A stretch of DNA of 64,000 nucleotides from positions 1-64,000 of the forward strand of contig JBCCGK010000027.1 in the NCBI GenBank assembly GCA_039029315.1. Direction: 5' to 3'. Of this stretch, positions 55,471 through 64,000 are shown in pieces. Every line of letters begins with the position of its first letter. Position 1 is the stretch's first letter. The notes below the pieces were generated by a model, which searched no databases, had not been told where the DNA came from, and saw nothing but the letters and a program-made list of their open reading frames with translations. The position numbers were made by a program, and so were the translations under genes. Source of the DNA: JBCCCJ01 sp039029315 (GTDB lineage Bacteria > Bacteroidota > Bacteroidia > J057).

Positions 55471-55588
55471 CTTAATACGTTCTCCCATCCCCACATCCTA
55501 TGCTGCAAACGTATCAAGTAGTTGTCCTGGACAAAAGACGGGAGACGCTTGCGGGTTGGATTTTGGGCAGGGGAAAGTCTTCCGTCTA
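55471..55588 (+). repeat. 118-bp direct repeat, left of the RAYT gene
   Basis: CTTAATACGTTCTCCC at the start, AACGTATCAAG near the middle and AAGTCTTCCGT at the end align without gaps with 56282-56399. The pair CTTAATACGTT / AACGTATCAAG makes an imperfect internal stem, as in REP/BIME elements. The last bases overlap the transposase stop codon. Confidence 0.85.
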
Positions 55589-56242
55589 CTGATCAACCTC
55601 CCCCTCATACCCCTCAAAACCAATACGCTCCTCATGATACACCCGAAACACCGCCACATCCTCCTCGAAAAAAGCCAGAACCGCCTCCACATTTACCCGG
55701 AAATCATTCCCTGAAAGCACCTCACCATATGAAGAATAGCCCCAATCTCTGGGATGGTCTACAAAGCCATGGTGAACCGGATTGTTGTTGATGTAGTGGA
55801 TGCAGGTTTTGGTGTAGAAATTATTCCTCACAAGGATGCGCCGAAACCGCTTCTCGAACAAACTCCCTGTATGTCCTTGTTCTTTGTTATAAGCTTTGAC
55901 ATAGCTATTGAACCATCGTTTGAATTGGTCGATGAGGAAGTCGTGGATGTTCAGATCTTCGAGGAATGTGGTGGCCTTGATGGTGCCTTCCTGTTTGGCA
56001 GATTCGAAGAATGCTTCGTCTATTTCTTTGACTCTGATCAGTAAGTGAAAGTGATTGCCCATCAATACCCAGGCGAGGAGGTCGATGTAAGGGTGTATAT
56101 ACTTCCGCATGCGTTGCAGAAAGAAATCTCTGTTGCGGTCAGAGGAAAAGATGGACCTGCCATTGTTGCCGCGATTGTAGATGTGGTAGATCCTGTTTGC
56201 TTCAAAGCGGGCGAAATGTTTTGTGGATTCATTTTTGGCCAT
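55586..56242 (-). CDS. REP-associated tyrosine transposase (RAYT, Y1/IS200-like)
   Basis: 218 residues from the ATG at 56242; the longer open frame to 56458 is the repeat and is not translated in my view. The Y1 transposase core has RIYHIYNRGNNGRS at the start, the metal-binding HUH motif H64-F-H66 (MGNHFHLLIR), and a probable catalytic Tyr at Y150 in IHYINNNPVHHGF. GSLFEKRFRR and WGYSSY are also typical. RAYT proteins cut and join single-stranded REP hairpins; here the two 118-bp repeats on each side are its likely substrate. It is a single gene, on the strand opposite to the toxin. Confidence 0.92.
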   Translation of the reverse strand: MAKNESTKHFARFEANRIYHIYNRGNNGRSIFSSDRNRDFFLQRMRKYIHPYIDLLAWVLMGNHFHLLIRVKEIDEAFFESAKQEGTIKATTFLEDLNIHDFLIDQFKRWFNSYVKAYNKEQGHTGSLFEKRFRRILVRNNFYTKTCIHYINNNPVHHGFVDHPRDWGYSSYGEVLSGNDFRVNVEAVLAFFEEDVAVFRVYHEERIGFEGYEGEVDQ

Positions 56243-56281
56243 GGGCCAGAAGATAGGGAAATCGGTGGAGTTTTCCTGATA

Positions 56282-56399
56282 CTTAATACGTTCTCCCGCC
56301 GCCTCATTCCTACCCGGCAAACGTATCAAGTATATGTCTTCGACAAAAACGGGAGACGTTTGCGCGTCGGGTTGTGCATAGGCTAACGTCTTCCGTTTA
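56282..56399 (+). repeat. 118-bp direct repeat, right of the RAYT gene
   Basis: The same orientation and length as 55471-55588, with about 80 percent identity by eye; conserved blocks are CTTAATACGTTCTCCC, GCAAACGTATCAAGTA, ACGGGAGACG and GTCTTCCGT. It lies 39 bp upstream of the transposase start. The following 115 bp to 56515 hold nothing I recognise apart from an A/T-rich leader for the next operon. Confidence 0.85.
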
Positions 56400-56514
56400 A
56401 GGAAAAATCCAATCCCCGATGATATGCCTCCCACATCCGGGACCATATAAGTAAGCAACCATGAACCACAATTCTTTTTTATTGTAATTTTTCAACTTTA
56501 ACATTTTATCAATC

Positions 56515-57246
56515 ATGAAACACTGCATCAGCATGTGGCTGGCACTGATCTGCTGTGCCGCCACCTTCGCTCAATCGCTGCGCACCTTCGATGCACCAGA
56601 ACAAGCATTCGCCATCAAAGGCTGGCATGCCAACAGTCACTTTCTTCTTCAGGAGACTGGCAGTGAACTGGATGTCATCATGGACAAAGGCAGCTTTGAA
56701 GCCATGAGCCTGGAACTGGGCGCCAATGAGGCAGCGCAAGACCTACAACTCAGTTTCACTGCCAAAACCAGCCAAAGAATGAATCTAAGGCTTGATTTGC
56801 TGATCAATGGAGAAAGCATCTCGCAGACCCAACAGCTGGATGCAGAGCCGAATGGACAGGAATTGAGCTTCCGATTTCAACTTCCTTCCAGCAAAACGGC
56901 AAGTGCTCCAACCTTACTATTTTATCCTGCCCCTGGAGAATCCTTTGCTGGAATGCTAACGCTCTCTCAACTGAGAATCAAAGCCAATCTTCGCAATCTG
57001 AAACCAGAAGTCACGGTTTTCCCAAATCCTGGCAAACATCGGGTGACCATCGATCTGAATGACTGGGAAGCCAAACAGCTTCAACTGATCTCCACAACAG
57101 GACAAGTGATGATGCAGAAAGGCATCACAAGCCCAGCTGGCGAAAATATCGACCTGGATGTAAGCCACTTGACCCCTGGAATCTATTTCCTCCAACTTAA
57201 TGGGCAGAATCAAAGCCAAAGCACCAAACTGATCATTTTTCCCTAA
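56515..57246 (+). CDS. T9SS-sorted secreted protein, possible carbohydrate-binding
   Basis: 243 residues. Signal peptide (MKHCISMWLALICCAATFAQ) precedes a beta-sandwich of about 140 residues (AFAIKGWHANSHFLLQETGS, LQLSFTAKTSQRMNLRLDLL, LSFRFQLPS), similar to CBM4/9-type carbohydrate-binding modules. The last about 75 residues (EVTVFPNPGKHRVTIDL... GIYFLQLNG) are a type A T9SS sorting domain. It is 42 bp upstream of the hydrolase-like gene at 57289 and probably in the same operon. Confidence 0.8.
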   Translation: MKHCISMWLALICCAATFAQSLRTFDAPEQAFAIKGWHANSHFLLQETGSELDVIMDKGSFEAMSLELGANEAAQDLQLSFTAKTSQRMNLRLDLLINGESISQTQQLDAEPNGQELSFRFQLPSSKTASAPTLLFYPAPGESFAGMLTLSQLRIKANLRNLKPEVTVFPNPGKHRVTIDLNDWEAKQLQLISTTGQVMMQKGITSPAGENIDLDVSHLTPGIYFLQLNGQNQSQSTKLIIFP

Positions 57247-57288
57247 TCCTTCAATCTAACACCCCACATTTTTTTACATCTCAAAATC

Positions 57289-60033
57289 ATGAAAACTATA
57301 TACCACAAATATTGGCTCACCTTGCTGACCTGCCTGTGTATCCTGGCACCGAATCTGAGCCTGAAAGCACAGAATTCTCAGAAAATCTCTGTGAATAGCA
57401 GCATGATCATCTCCCAAACCGGAGCCGGCGGGGCAGATGCACTGATAGATGAACAAAGTCTGGCTGGAGATCCTCGCAGCGGAAGCGGTGGCAACTGTTC
57501 TTCAGATTGGAGCCCGCAATGGGCCAATTTGCCACACAATGCCGTACTGGATTTGCAAGCTGACTATACATTGACAGACATCTATCTGTTTGACCTACAC
57601 GGAAGCGGTGAGGTACGTGTCTATGTCGGAAGTCCTGGCAATTGGAATAGCAATCCCCTAATTGTGGATCATTGCACCCAATGGAACAGCTGGGTAGGAC
57701 ATTCTGTCAATGCGACCTCTCGCTATCTGAAGATCGAAAGCTATAGCGGAGATTGTCGGGCTTTTGAATTTGTTTTCTATGGCTCTACAGGCTCTACCCC
57801 CCCGCCTCCACCTCCTCCACCTCCACCACCGCCTCCGCCATCCTCTGGCAAGATTAGCCTGAATCCAGCCAATGCTGTTACGACTTCTGGTGTAGGCGAT
57901 ATCTCCAAACTCTTTGACGATCAGGCCAATGTAGACCCTGCCAGTTCTTCCACAGCACCAGCAACTTCGGATAACAAAAGTTGGAATGAAAGCTGGGGTG
58001 CAACTGCAGACGGATACATTCACCTGGGACAATCTACCAGCATTGGTAGCATCTATCTCTATGATTTCCAGGGAGCAGGCAACTTTGAAGTATATACGGG
58101 CTCTCCTGGCAACTGGAACCTCCTGTTCACAGATGGCATGACAGGCTATCTGACCTGGAATGAACATGCCAATCTGAATGTAACAACCGAATACCTTCGA
58201 TTTGTCAAAGCGGGAAGTTTTCCCAAAGTCAGTGAGGTCGTGGTCTACGGCTCCGGCGGATCTGGTGGGTCAGATGCCACAGCTCCTTCAGCCATCAATA
58301 ATTTGACAGTCAGCGGTGTGAGTGAAAGTACAATCTCTCTCTCATGGACAGCAACTGGAGACGATGGATCATCAGGAACAGCGAGCAGTTATGACCTGCG
58401 ATACAGTACTTCGCCAATTCACTCAGGGAATTTTGGGCAAGCGAGCCAGGCTTCGACTCCTAGTCCTGCCTCTTCGGGAACCTCTCAATCTACTACCCTT
58501 GCCAATTTGCAGGACAATACAACCTATTACTTTGCCATCAAGGCGATTGATGAGGCAGGCAATGTGTCCAACATCTCCAATACCACTTCAGGAACAACTG
58601 ATGACAATGGGAATCCTCCACCACCACCCCCTCCTCCTCCTTCAAGCGGTGATTATCCGCGAATGGACTTGTTGGTTGGTTCTAACTTTGTTCTGGACAA
58701 TGATCAACCCAATGGAGGAATTTATGACCGTCCCAATTTGGAACAAATCAAGCGCCTGCGCCTGTATATGTTTGGGGGGGATGTCTCCGATGGCAATCCC
58801 AATAATATATATCTTGATCCCACACAGGGATTTGGAGGCACCTACAGTATCAAGGATTTGGGAGATTATCTGGCCTCTAAGGGAGTATTGTTGCAAGCCA
58901 GTTTGCGAGACAATCCTGAGTTCTGTGGAAATGGGGGACAATATCCAGATGGGCCTTGTAATACAGGTGGAAATTCGGAGCAGCCCGGAAGCTACAATGA
59001 CTTCGCCAATTTCATGAAGAACATGGGCCAGCAATTGGAACCACATGGCGTAGAATCCATTGCCGTAGGAAATGAATTCTATGAACATTGGAAGGATGAT
59101 CATGAAGAATGGTCCCCCGAAGATCGCGCAGCCTTGATGGCAGAGATTGAAAATGTCTATCCCAAAAGTACACGCAATATCAAAGTCGGACCATCTGGTG
59201 ATGTTGCCTGGGATACCCATCATTTTGATCGCCTGACCAATCATCTTCAGTCATTGGGGTACAATTATATTCCTTATGACTGGTATCAAGTGCATATCTA
59301 TTGGAATACCAGCCATGCGACCAATAACAATTACACCCAGGGGATAGACTTCAGCAATGGGCCTGATCATCCTGAAGACAATGGTGGCCTACGTCAATTT
59401 GCGCAAAATATGGTGGATCACATTCATAATTTTGATCCCAGTGTGCCAGTAAGAATCGGCGAATTTGGCTATGATGTTGGGAATTGGCAATCACCGATTG
59501 ACAACCAAAGTGATGGATCTCCCAATTTGGCTTATGTACCAGGAAAAGACACGAGACAGACTCAGGCGGAATGGATTGTGCGATCTTATCTGGCATACTC
59601 AGCAGTTGCTGGTCTGGAAGCGGCTTATCTCTATACATGGGATCATACCTATGGCGGCGGTGGCGGATGGTTATTTGGCTCTTCTGGGATGTTTGATGGA
59701 GACAATACGATTGCGATGCCTTCCTGGTGGTATGTCATCACGATGAAAAACATCCTGACAGGCTATACATTCGAAGCCGTTGAAGAAGAATCAGCCAATG
59801 TCTACCGCTATCGGTACAGCAATGACGCTGGGAAGAAGATTTATGTGGTCTGGACACCTACAAGAGGAGATGGCAATGTGAATAACTATAGCTTCTCGGT
59901 TCAGGGGAATTCAGCGCAGAAGAAAGATCTGGTGATCGGAAGTACACAGGGATCTTCCAGCTCGATCAATGTCAGCAATGGACAAGTGAATATCAATGTG
60001 AGTCAAATTCCTACATTTATTGTGATGGATTGA
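57289..60033 (+). CDS. Secreted glycoside-hydrolase-like protein (clan GH-A fold) with discoidin-like and FN3 domains
   Basis: 914 residues. After the signal peptide (about 1-28) there are two discoidin-like (F5/8-type) domains (about 30-165 and 183-325), a polyproline linker (14 prolines near 169-182), an FN3 domain (about 333-445), a second short proline linker, and a catalytic-like domain from about 455. This last part has AVGNEFYEHW with E596 as possible acid/base, and VRIGEFGYD with E725 as possible nucleophile, the two strands 4 and 7 expected of GH-A enzymes. A final beta-sandwich (about 845-914) follows. No T9SS sorting domain was seen, which is odd next to a sorted partner. The substrate is unknown; the neighbour and the modules suggest a polysaccharide. 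Confidence 0.75.
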   Translation: MKTIYHKYWLTLLTCLCILAPNLSLKAQNSQKISVNSSMIISQTGAGGADALIDEQSLAGDPRSGSGGNCSSDWSPQWANLPHNAVLDLQADYTLTDIYLFDLHGSGEVRVYVGSPGNWNSNPLIVDHCTQWNSWVGHSVNATSRYLKIESYSGDCRAFEFVFYGSTGSTPPPPPPPPPPPPPPSSGKISLNPANAVTTSGVGDISKLFDDQANVDPASSSTAPATSDNKSWNESWGATADGYIHLGQSTSIGSIYLYDFQGAGNFEVYTGSPGNWNLLFTDGMTGYLTWNEHANLNVTTEYLRFVKAGSFPKVSEVVVYGSGGSGGSDATAPSAINNLTVSGVSESTISLSWTATGDDGSSGTASSYDLRYSTSPIHSGNFGQASQASTPSPASSGTSQSTTLANLQDNTTYYFAIKAIDEAGNVSNISNTTSGTTDDNGNPPPPPPPPPSSGDYPRMDLLVGSNFVLDNDQPNGGIYDRPNLEQIKRLRLYMFGGDVSDGNPNNIYLDPTQGFGGTYSIKDLGDYLASKGVLLQASLRDNPEFCGNGGQYPDGPCNTGGNSEQPGSYNDFANFMKNMGQQLEPHGVESIAVGNEFYEHWKDDHEEWSPEDRAALMAEIENVYPKSTRNIKVGPSGDVAWDTHHFDRLTNHLQSLGYNYIPYDWYQVHIYWNTSHATNNNYTQGIDFSNGPDHPEDNGGLRQFAQNMVDHIHNFDPSVPVRIGEFGYDVGNWQSPIDNQSDGSPNLAYVPGKDTRQTQAEWIVRSYLAYSAVAGLEAAYLYTWDHTYGGGGGWLFGSSGMFDGDNTIAMPSWWYVITMKNILTGYTFEAVEEESANVYRYRYSNDAGKKIYVVWTPTRGDGNVNNYSFSVQGNSAQKKDLVIGSTQGSSSSINVSNGQVNINVSQIPTFIVMD

Positions 60034-60050
60034 TCAGTTGAAACATTGAT

Positions 60051-63000
60051 TCAGTTTAGCTTTGCGAAAGGTTCATCCTTTCGCAAAGCTATTTTTCTGA
60101 GGCCAATGAATCCAATTAGCCCAATCAAAAGAATACTTATCCATAAGCATGTTGAGACAGGACCATCCTTCTCCAATGGACTCACATCCCCCATCACCAC
60201 AAAGTTGGCCCAATGTCTTGGGTGTTGCTGATCGGGTGGGGCAGAGGCAATAAAGTCCAATTTGGCCTGACGCAAGGCTTCATCCTTGGGATAATTCTGA
60301 CCCAAATAGCTATAGAAGTACTGCATCAACTCATTTGCTGCACGTCCATCCGCCTCCCACAAGCTCATCACAACACTATGACAGCCTGCATAGGCAAATG
60401 CTCTGGAGAGGGAGCGAATTCCTTCTCCTTTGGCGATGGGGCCGTAGCCAGTGTGACAGGCACTCAGGACTACCATAGAAGCCGGGATGTCCATGTTGTA
60501 GATTTCATAGGCATGAAGTTTTCCATCATCTTCGGCATGGTCGGGAGAGAAAAGAAGATAAGAATAGAAGGGATCAGTCTCGTTTGGATATCCATGCATA
60601 GCCAGATGCAGGACTTTGTTAGATGAGCTGATTTGTCGAAAATGGTGTTCTGTGGCTGCTTGTCCAAGATAGACCTTTCCGCCTATGAGAGTTTGTATGG
60701 CCTGGACTTCCGGTTGGTTGAACAACAATTTCTGGGAAGTAGCATAAGTTGGGGCAAATCCGGCAAAGGAGAGGGTAGAGGATTTATTTTTGGCCTGTAA
60801 GAGGTGATGGGCTGTTGTCGCGTACTGAATTGGATAGTGAGATAGCAAATAAGAGGAAGGAGAGATAACAGGCTCCCGACTGAGCAGTTCGAAAGGCAAA
60901 AATCCCAATTGACCATCCGGGATGATGAGCAGTTTAGTCGGATGTGGATGCTGAGACAGAATAGGCGAAAACAAAGAGGAATACAAGGGATAAGCCAACG
61001 AGACCAATTCCTTTTCTGCTAAAGACTTAGGAGTGAAGTGCAAGGAATGAAGGAACTCAGACAAGGGGCGACTTTGGTCAGCTCCCCAGGGGATTTTATA
61101 GAAGGATTTGTCCTTCGCATCTATACAAATCAGATAGATGGCCTCCTTGGCCTGATGATACTCCAGGAGCGTAGAAGAATTCTGTTGGAGAAACCGTTGT
61201 ACCTCTGTGATCGAGCTAAGCTTGTTCTGATATTTGAGAGAAAAATAGGCAGGATACTGCTGATCGAGATATTCCTGAAACTGAACATACACTTCATTGG
61301 CCTGGGTATGCAAAGAGGATGAATAAGCAAGATCTTGTTCATCGATCTGCTTGTCTCCCTGTTTTGTGAGATAAATTTCCCTTGCATATATCAGATCTGA
61401 CAGCAGAGAGGCTTCTTTTTGTCTAATTGAATCAGGCAAATTTCCAACCACCAAGGCCTGTTCTTGCTGTATGGATTCTCTGAGCAATTGATTTTTACTT
61501 TTTTCTGCCAACTGGAAAGCCATGTCGATATATTGCGTCTCTTTTGTCAAGCTGTAAAGCTGATAGGCCAAGTCGATGGAAGTCGAAAAATAGTCAGCTG
61601 ATTCCTCCGTCCAAAGCTCTCTGGATGCAGTCCTTTTGATTTGGATTTGCAGGGTATCAAAGATCGCATGGCCTTTCAGAGACAGCCTCAATGCGGTTTT
61701 TAGGTCTTGTGGGAGCTGGGAGGTCTCAAACCGTTTTTGGTACACATGTCTTAGCTTCATAAGAATCCCCAAATAATTGCCAGGAGCAAGACTTTCGGAG
61801 AAGCCCGGCAATCGATCCACGGATAAGTTCTGCGAATTAGGCGTCAAGGTCGAGATACCGCGGAGCAACCAATATTCCGCAGAGTCAAGACGTTGGTGGT
61901 GAAGTGCGATCTTGCCAAGCAGATCAAGGACAAAGGATTGATGAACTTCCTCCCCAAGATGCAGGAATGTGTAAGCACCTAGGGATTTTTGGGCGAGGGT
62001 AGTGGCCTTTCCCACATTTTTTTGTTCAAAAGCAATGTTCCCTTCAATATAATCTAGATTGGCTTGATAGATGGCGGAACCAAGCTGTTGGCTGATACGT
62101 TTTGCTTCTCTTAAATTAGCAGAGACTTTGTTTTCATCTTTCTTTGGTCCGAAAAAATAGAAATTGACCGCTTGCAATACCATGACAGCTCTTTGGTCAA
62201 TATACCTTGGCTTATCCTTTGTCAGTGTCAACCCTTGTAATAAATACAATTCCGCTGAATCGTATTGCCCCATTTTTTGGAAAACCCGGCACATATTGCT
62301 ACAAGTAGTTGGGATTTTGGGAGCCAAGCGAAAATGCTCCAATGCTCGTTGCCAATCGCCCTTATATTGATGCACCAAGCCTAGATCTAGCTCCCATTCC
62401 TCCACAAATTGAGGTCTATTGGTCAGAATGGCTAACTCCTTCAGACCTTCCATTGCCCATTCCATCATTCTGACATTTCCTTTCTCCAAATAGATACTGT
62501 ACAAGGTTTGCTTTGCAAGAAACTGCAGGGTGAGTGCCGTGCTTGTACTATCAGATCCTACAAGTTCAAGGGTTTTGAGACAATGTCGGATGGCTTCTTC
62601 ATATTCTTCTAATACACGATAACTGATGGCTAGTTGATGACTCTGAGAGGCGCTCAAATCAGAAGGGATGGCCAGAAAATAGTCCTGAGCAAGTCTGGCA
62701 TGATGCTTCATTTTATCCATTTCTCCTTGAGTCAAATATATGGTAAAACAGATCGCATGAAAATTGGCCAATTTCTCCAAGTCATTGGGAAGATGAGTGT
62801 TCAATAATGGCTCGACGACAGAGATCAAGGCATAACTTGACTCAGCATTCCTGCCCGAGTGATATCTTGCCATCGCAACGACATAATTGTGAATGCAGGA
62901 TTCCCAATCCTCTCCTTTTGCATACCATTCAGCAGCTTGTTGGAAATAGTAGGCTGCACTGTCCCGTTCAAATTGTTGATCAAAATATATCCCTCTCTCA

Positions 63001-63101
63001 TGCAGACCAGCCGCGATATCGACGGAGGATTGAGCGGATGAAAGAATCGGAACGAGGCTGAGTAAGCAATAAAAAGCTGAGAAGACGGATTGAGATTTCA
63101 T
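60051..63101 (-). CDS. TPR-CHAT caspase-like protein with signal peptide and C-terminal membrane helix
   Basis: 1016 residues. A signal peptide (MKSQSVFSAFYCLLSLVPIL, cleavage near SSAQ) is followed by about 550 residues of tetratricopeptide-like helices, a coiled linker, and a CHAT domain (about 690-965). The catalytic dyad is H836 (HLAMHGYP) and C882 (LSACHTGYG), followed by AKGEGIRSLSRAFAYAG and VVMSLWEADG. One transmembrane helix ends the protein (about 985-1006), with a basic tail. The topology is membrane-bound with the protease domain outside the cytoplasm, if the signal is cleaved. The family is common in Bacteroidota and cleaves unknown partners. The next gene is a tandem copy. Confidence 0.88.
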   Translation of the reverse strand: MKSQSVFSAFYCLLSLVPILSSAQSSVDIAAGLHERGIYFDQQFERDSAAYYFQQAAEWYAKGEDWESCIHNYVVAMARYHSGRNAESSYALISVVEPLLNTHLPNDLEKLANFHAICFTIYLTQGEMDKMKHHARLAQDYFLAIPSDLSASQSHQLAISYRVLEEYEEAIRHCLKTLELVGSDSTSTALTLQFLAKQTLYSIYLEKGNVRMMEWAMEGLKELAILTNRPQFVEEWELDLGLVHQYKGDWQRALEHFRLAPKIPTTCSNMCRVFQKMGQYDSAELYLLQGLTLTKDKPRYIDQRAVMVLQAVNFYFFGPKKDENKVSANLREAKRISQQLGSAIYQANLDYIEGNIAFEQKNVGKATTLAQKSLGAYTFLHLGEEVHQSFVLDLLGKIALHHQRLDSAEYWLLRGISTLTPNSQNLSVDRLPGFSESLAPGNYLGILMKLRHVYQKRFETSQLPQDLKTALRLSLKGHAIFDTLQIQIKRTASRELWTEESADYFSTSIDLAYQLYSLTKETQYIDMAFQLAEKSKNQLLRESIQQEQALVVGNLPDSIRQKEASLLSDLIYAREIYLTKQGDKQIDEQDLAYSSSLHTQANEVYVQFQEYLDQQYPAYFSLKYQNKLSSITEVQRFLQQNSSTLLEYHQAKEAIYLICIDAKDKSFYKIPWGADQSRPLSEFLHSLHFTPKSLAEKELVSLAYPLYSSLFSPILSQHPHPTKLLIIPDGQLGFLPFELLSREPVISPSSYLLSHYPIQYATTAHHLLQAKNKSSTLSFAGFAPTYATSQKLLFNQPEVQAIQTLIGGKVYLGQAATEHHFRQISSSNKVLHLAMHGYPNETDPFYSYLLFSPDHAEDDGKLHAYEIYNMDIPASMVVLSACHTGYGPIAKGEGIRSLSRAFAYAGCHSVVMSLWEADGRAANELMQYFYSYLGQNYPKDEALRQAKLDFIASAPPDQQHPRHWANFVVMGDVSPLEKDGPVSTCLWISILLIGLIGFIGLRKIALRKDEPFAKLN
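60058..60096 (+). terminator. Terminator overlapping the 3' end of the CHAT gene
   Basis: AGCTTTGCGAAAGG-TTCAT-CCTTTCGCAAAGCT is a perfect 14-bp stem followed by ATTTTT. It ends the hydrolase operon on the plus strand. The same hairpin lies inside the last codons (D-E-P-F-A-K-L-N) of the convergent minus-strand CHAT gene, so it can fold in both transcripts; only the plus strand has the T-run. Confidence 0.8.
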
Positions 63102-63163
63102 AAACTATGATCTGCTGAAAAGTGCAAATAGAGAGGGCGAGAAGATCCTCACGATATAATCTT

Positions 63164-64000
63164 CTAGCTGTTTTGAATAGTCGGACTTCGATCTGACCAA
63201 AAGTGTCGGCTGATTATGCCTAGGCCAAGCAAGACAAGGACAATCCACCACCATTTCGTGTCCGATTGATCCTCCTTCAAAGGACTTGCATCCCCCATCA
63301 CTACAAAATTGGCCCAGTGTCTTGGATGTTTCTGATGAGGGGAAGCAGAGGCGATAAAATCCAGTTTGGCAAGCCGAAGCGCTTCATCCTTGGTATAATT
63401 TTGTGCCAGATATCCGTAAAAGGATTGCATCAACTCATGTGCAGCACTTCCATCAGCCTCCCATAAACTCATCACCACACTCTGACTTCCTGCATAGGCA
63501 AATGCCCTGGCAAGCGATTGAATCCCTTCCCCTTTTGCAATAGGACCGTAGCCCGTATGACAGGCACTGAGTACGACCATGGAAGCCGGGAGGTGCATAT
63601 TGTACAATTCGTAAGCATGGAGTTTTCCATCTTCCTCCGAATGTGTTGGCGAGAATTGGAGAAATGAATAAAGAGGATTCCCTTCATCAGGATAGCCGTG
63701 CATAGCAAGATGCAGGATCTGGCTCTGTTCCGCAGTTTGTCTAAATTGTTTTTCTGTTGCCTGATCTGCAAGATATTCCTCTCCGCCCATCAATTGTTGT
63801 AACTTGTGAACCTCTGCCTGATTATACCTGAGTTGCAATGCCCCTTCATACGTAGGGGCAAATCCGGCAAAATGATTGGGAGCAACTGAAGGCTGGCCTT
63901 GGCGCAACAGCAAGGTGGCTGTATGGGCATAGTGAATGGAATGCAAATTTAATAAATAGGCTGACTGAGGGCTACCAGCTTCCCTGTTCAGAATTTCGAA
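63164..64000 (-). CDS. TPR-CHAT protein, cut by the window edge (C-terminal part)
   Basis: The last 278 codons of a second CHAT protein; the frame is open to the window end, with residues FEILNREAGSPQSAYLLN before the internal TTG at 63946. It has the same dyad (HLAMHGYP, LSACHTGYG), AKGEGIQSLARAFAYAG, and a C-terminal membrane helix (WIVLVLLGLGII). It is closely similar to the neighbour over the CHAT domain, so the two are tandem duplicates with 62 bp between. This copy lies upstream and may be the first gene of the operon. Confidence 0.88.
   Translation of the reverse strand, partial: FEILNREAGSPQSAYLLNLHSIHYAHTATLLLRQGQPSVAPNHFAGFAPTYEGALQLRYNQAEVHKLQQLMGGEEYLADQATEKQFRQTAEQSQILHLAMHGYPDEGNPLYSFLQFSPTHSEEDGKLHAYELYNMHLPASMVVLSACHTGYGPIAKGEGIQSLARAFAYAGSQSVVMSLWEADGSAAHELMQSFYGYLAQNYTKDEALRLAKLDFIASASPHQKHPRHWANFVVMGDASPLKEDQSDTKWWWIVLVLLGLGIISRHFWSDRSPTIQNS

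Noticed and set aside
56243..56458. N-terminal extension of the RAYT gene
   Set aside because: The extra 72 codons cover the right-hand 118-bp repeat and are not part of the Y1 transposase family.
57793..57843. Short repeated CCNCC blocks as a possible CRISPR or microsatellite array
   Set aside because: They encode the polyproline linker of the hydrolase-like protein in frame; there are no spacers.
60051..64000. CHAT proteins as part of a CRISPR type III-E or other defence island
   Set aside because: No Cas, gRAMP or other defence gene is nearby, and the signal peptide and membrane helix point to an envelope location.

Overview
The window looks like chromosome of a Bacteroidota bacterium, most likely of the Saprospiria/Lewinella type. 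The evidence is type A C-terminal sorting domains (type IX secretion) on secreted proteins, Bacteroidota promoters of the TTTG-N19-TAnnTTTG type, paired giant RHS proteins with a DUF6443-like block, WG repeats, TPR-CHAT proteins, Uma2 nucleases, and sigma factors paired with membrane-bound partners. I saw no rRNA, tRNA, CRISPR array, prophage or plasmid module. The 60 features cover the window; most genes are recognisable to family level and a handful stay hypothetical.

Layout. 1-573 is non-coding and holds a 200-bp tandem repeat. 574-6809: a divergent pair of LamG-like proteins (one membrane-anchored with a DNA-binding-like head), a TerB/LETM1-like protein, an ECF sigma factor with a four-helix membrane partner, and a PaaE-type ferredoxin reductase. 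6879-14311, all on the minus strand: a polytopic membrane protein, a CarH/LitR-like MerR-B12 regulator with a perfect inverted repeat in front of it, and an acyl-CoA catabolic group (carboxyltransferase, AtuG/PECR-like SDR, acyl-CoA dehydrogenase-SCP2 fusion, small helical protein). 14450-17106: a ThuA-like lipoprotein followed by an FAD dehydrogenase. 17633-24225: a three-gene RND efflux operon whose TolC-like member carries an extra N-terminal periplasmic-binding-protein domain.

24345-32851: small hypothetical proteins, a methyltransferase, a lone MlaF-like ATPase, a WG-repeat lipoprotein, two tandem Uma2 proteins, a nucleoid-associated protein and a small very basic protein with a textbook promoter and terminator. 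32940-43242: two tandem subtilisin-like T9SS proteases and a large propeller/Ig protein. 43250-44579: a second sigma factor and a TPR membrane partner. 44845-55386: an RHS pair; the 2333-residue second member ends in a GIY-YIG-like nuclease domain, so it looks like a polymorphic toxin, but no immunity gene follows. In that place sits a RAYT transposase flanked by two 118-bp direct repeats. 56515-60033: a two-gene operon for a T9SS-sorted binding protein and a glycoside-hydrolase-like enzyme. 60051-64000: two tandem TPR-CHAT proteins, the last one cut by the window edge.

Mobile and repeat DNA is a theme. A 167-bp MITE-like element with about 23-bp terminal inverted repeats occurs as two good copies (12524, 25866) and two degraded, abutting copies (17103-17530). 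Its central hairpin shows a compensatory change between copies. Most interesting for follow-up: the RAYT/repeat insertion next to the GIY-YIG toxin, the MITE family, the binding-protein-TolC fusion, the MerR-B12 operator, and the secreted TPR-CHAT pair.
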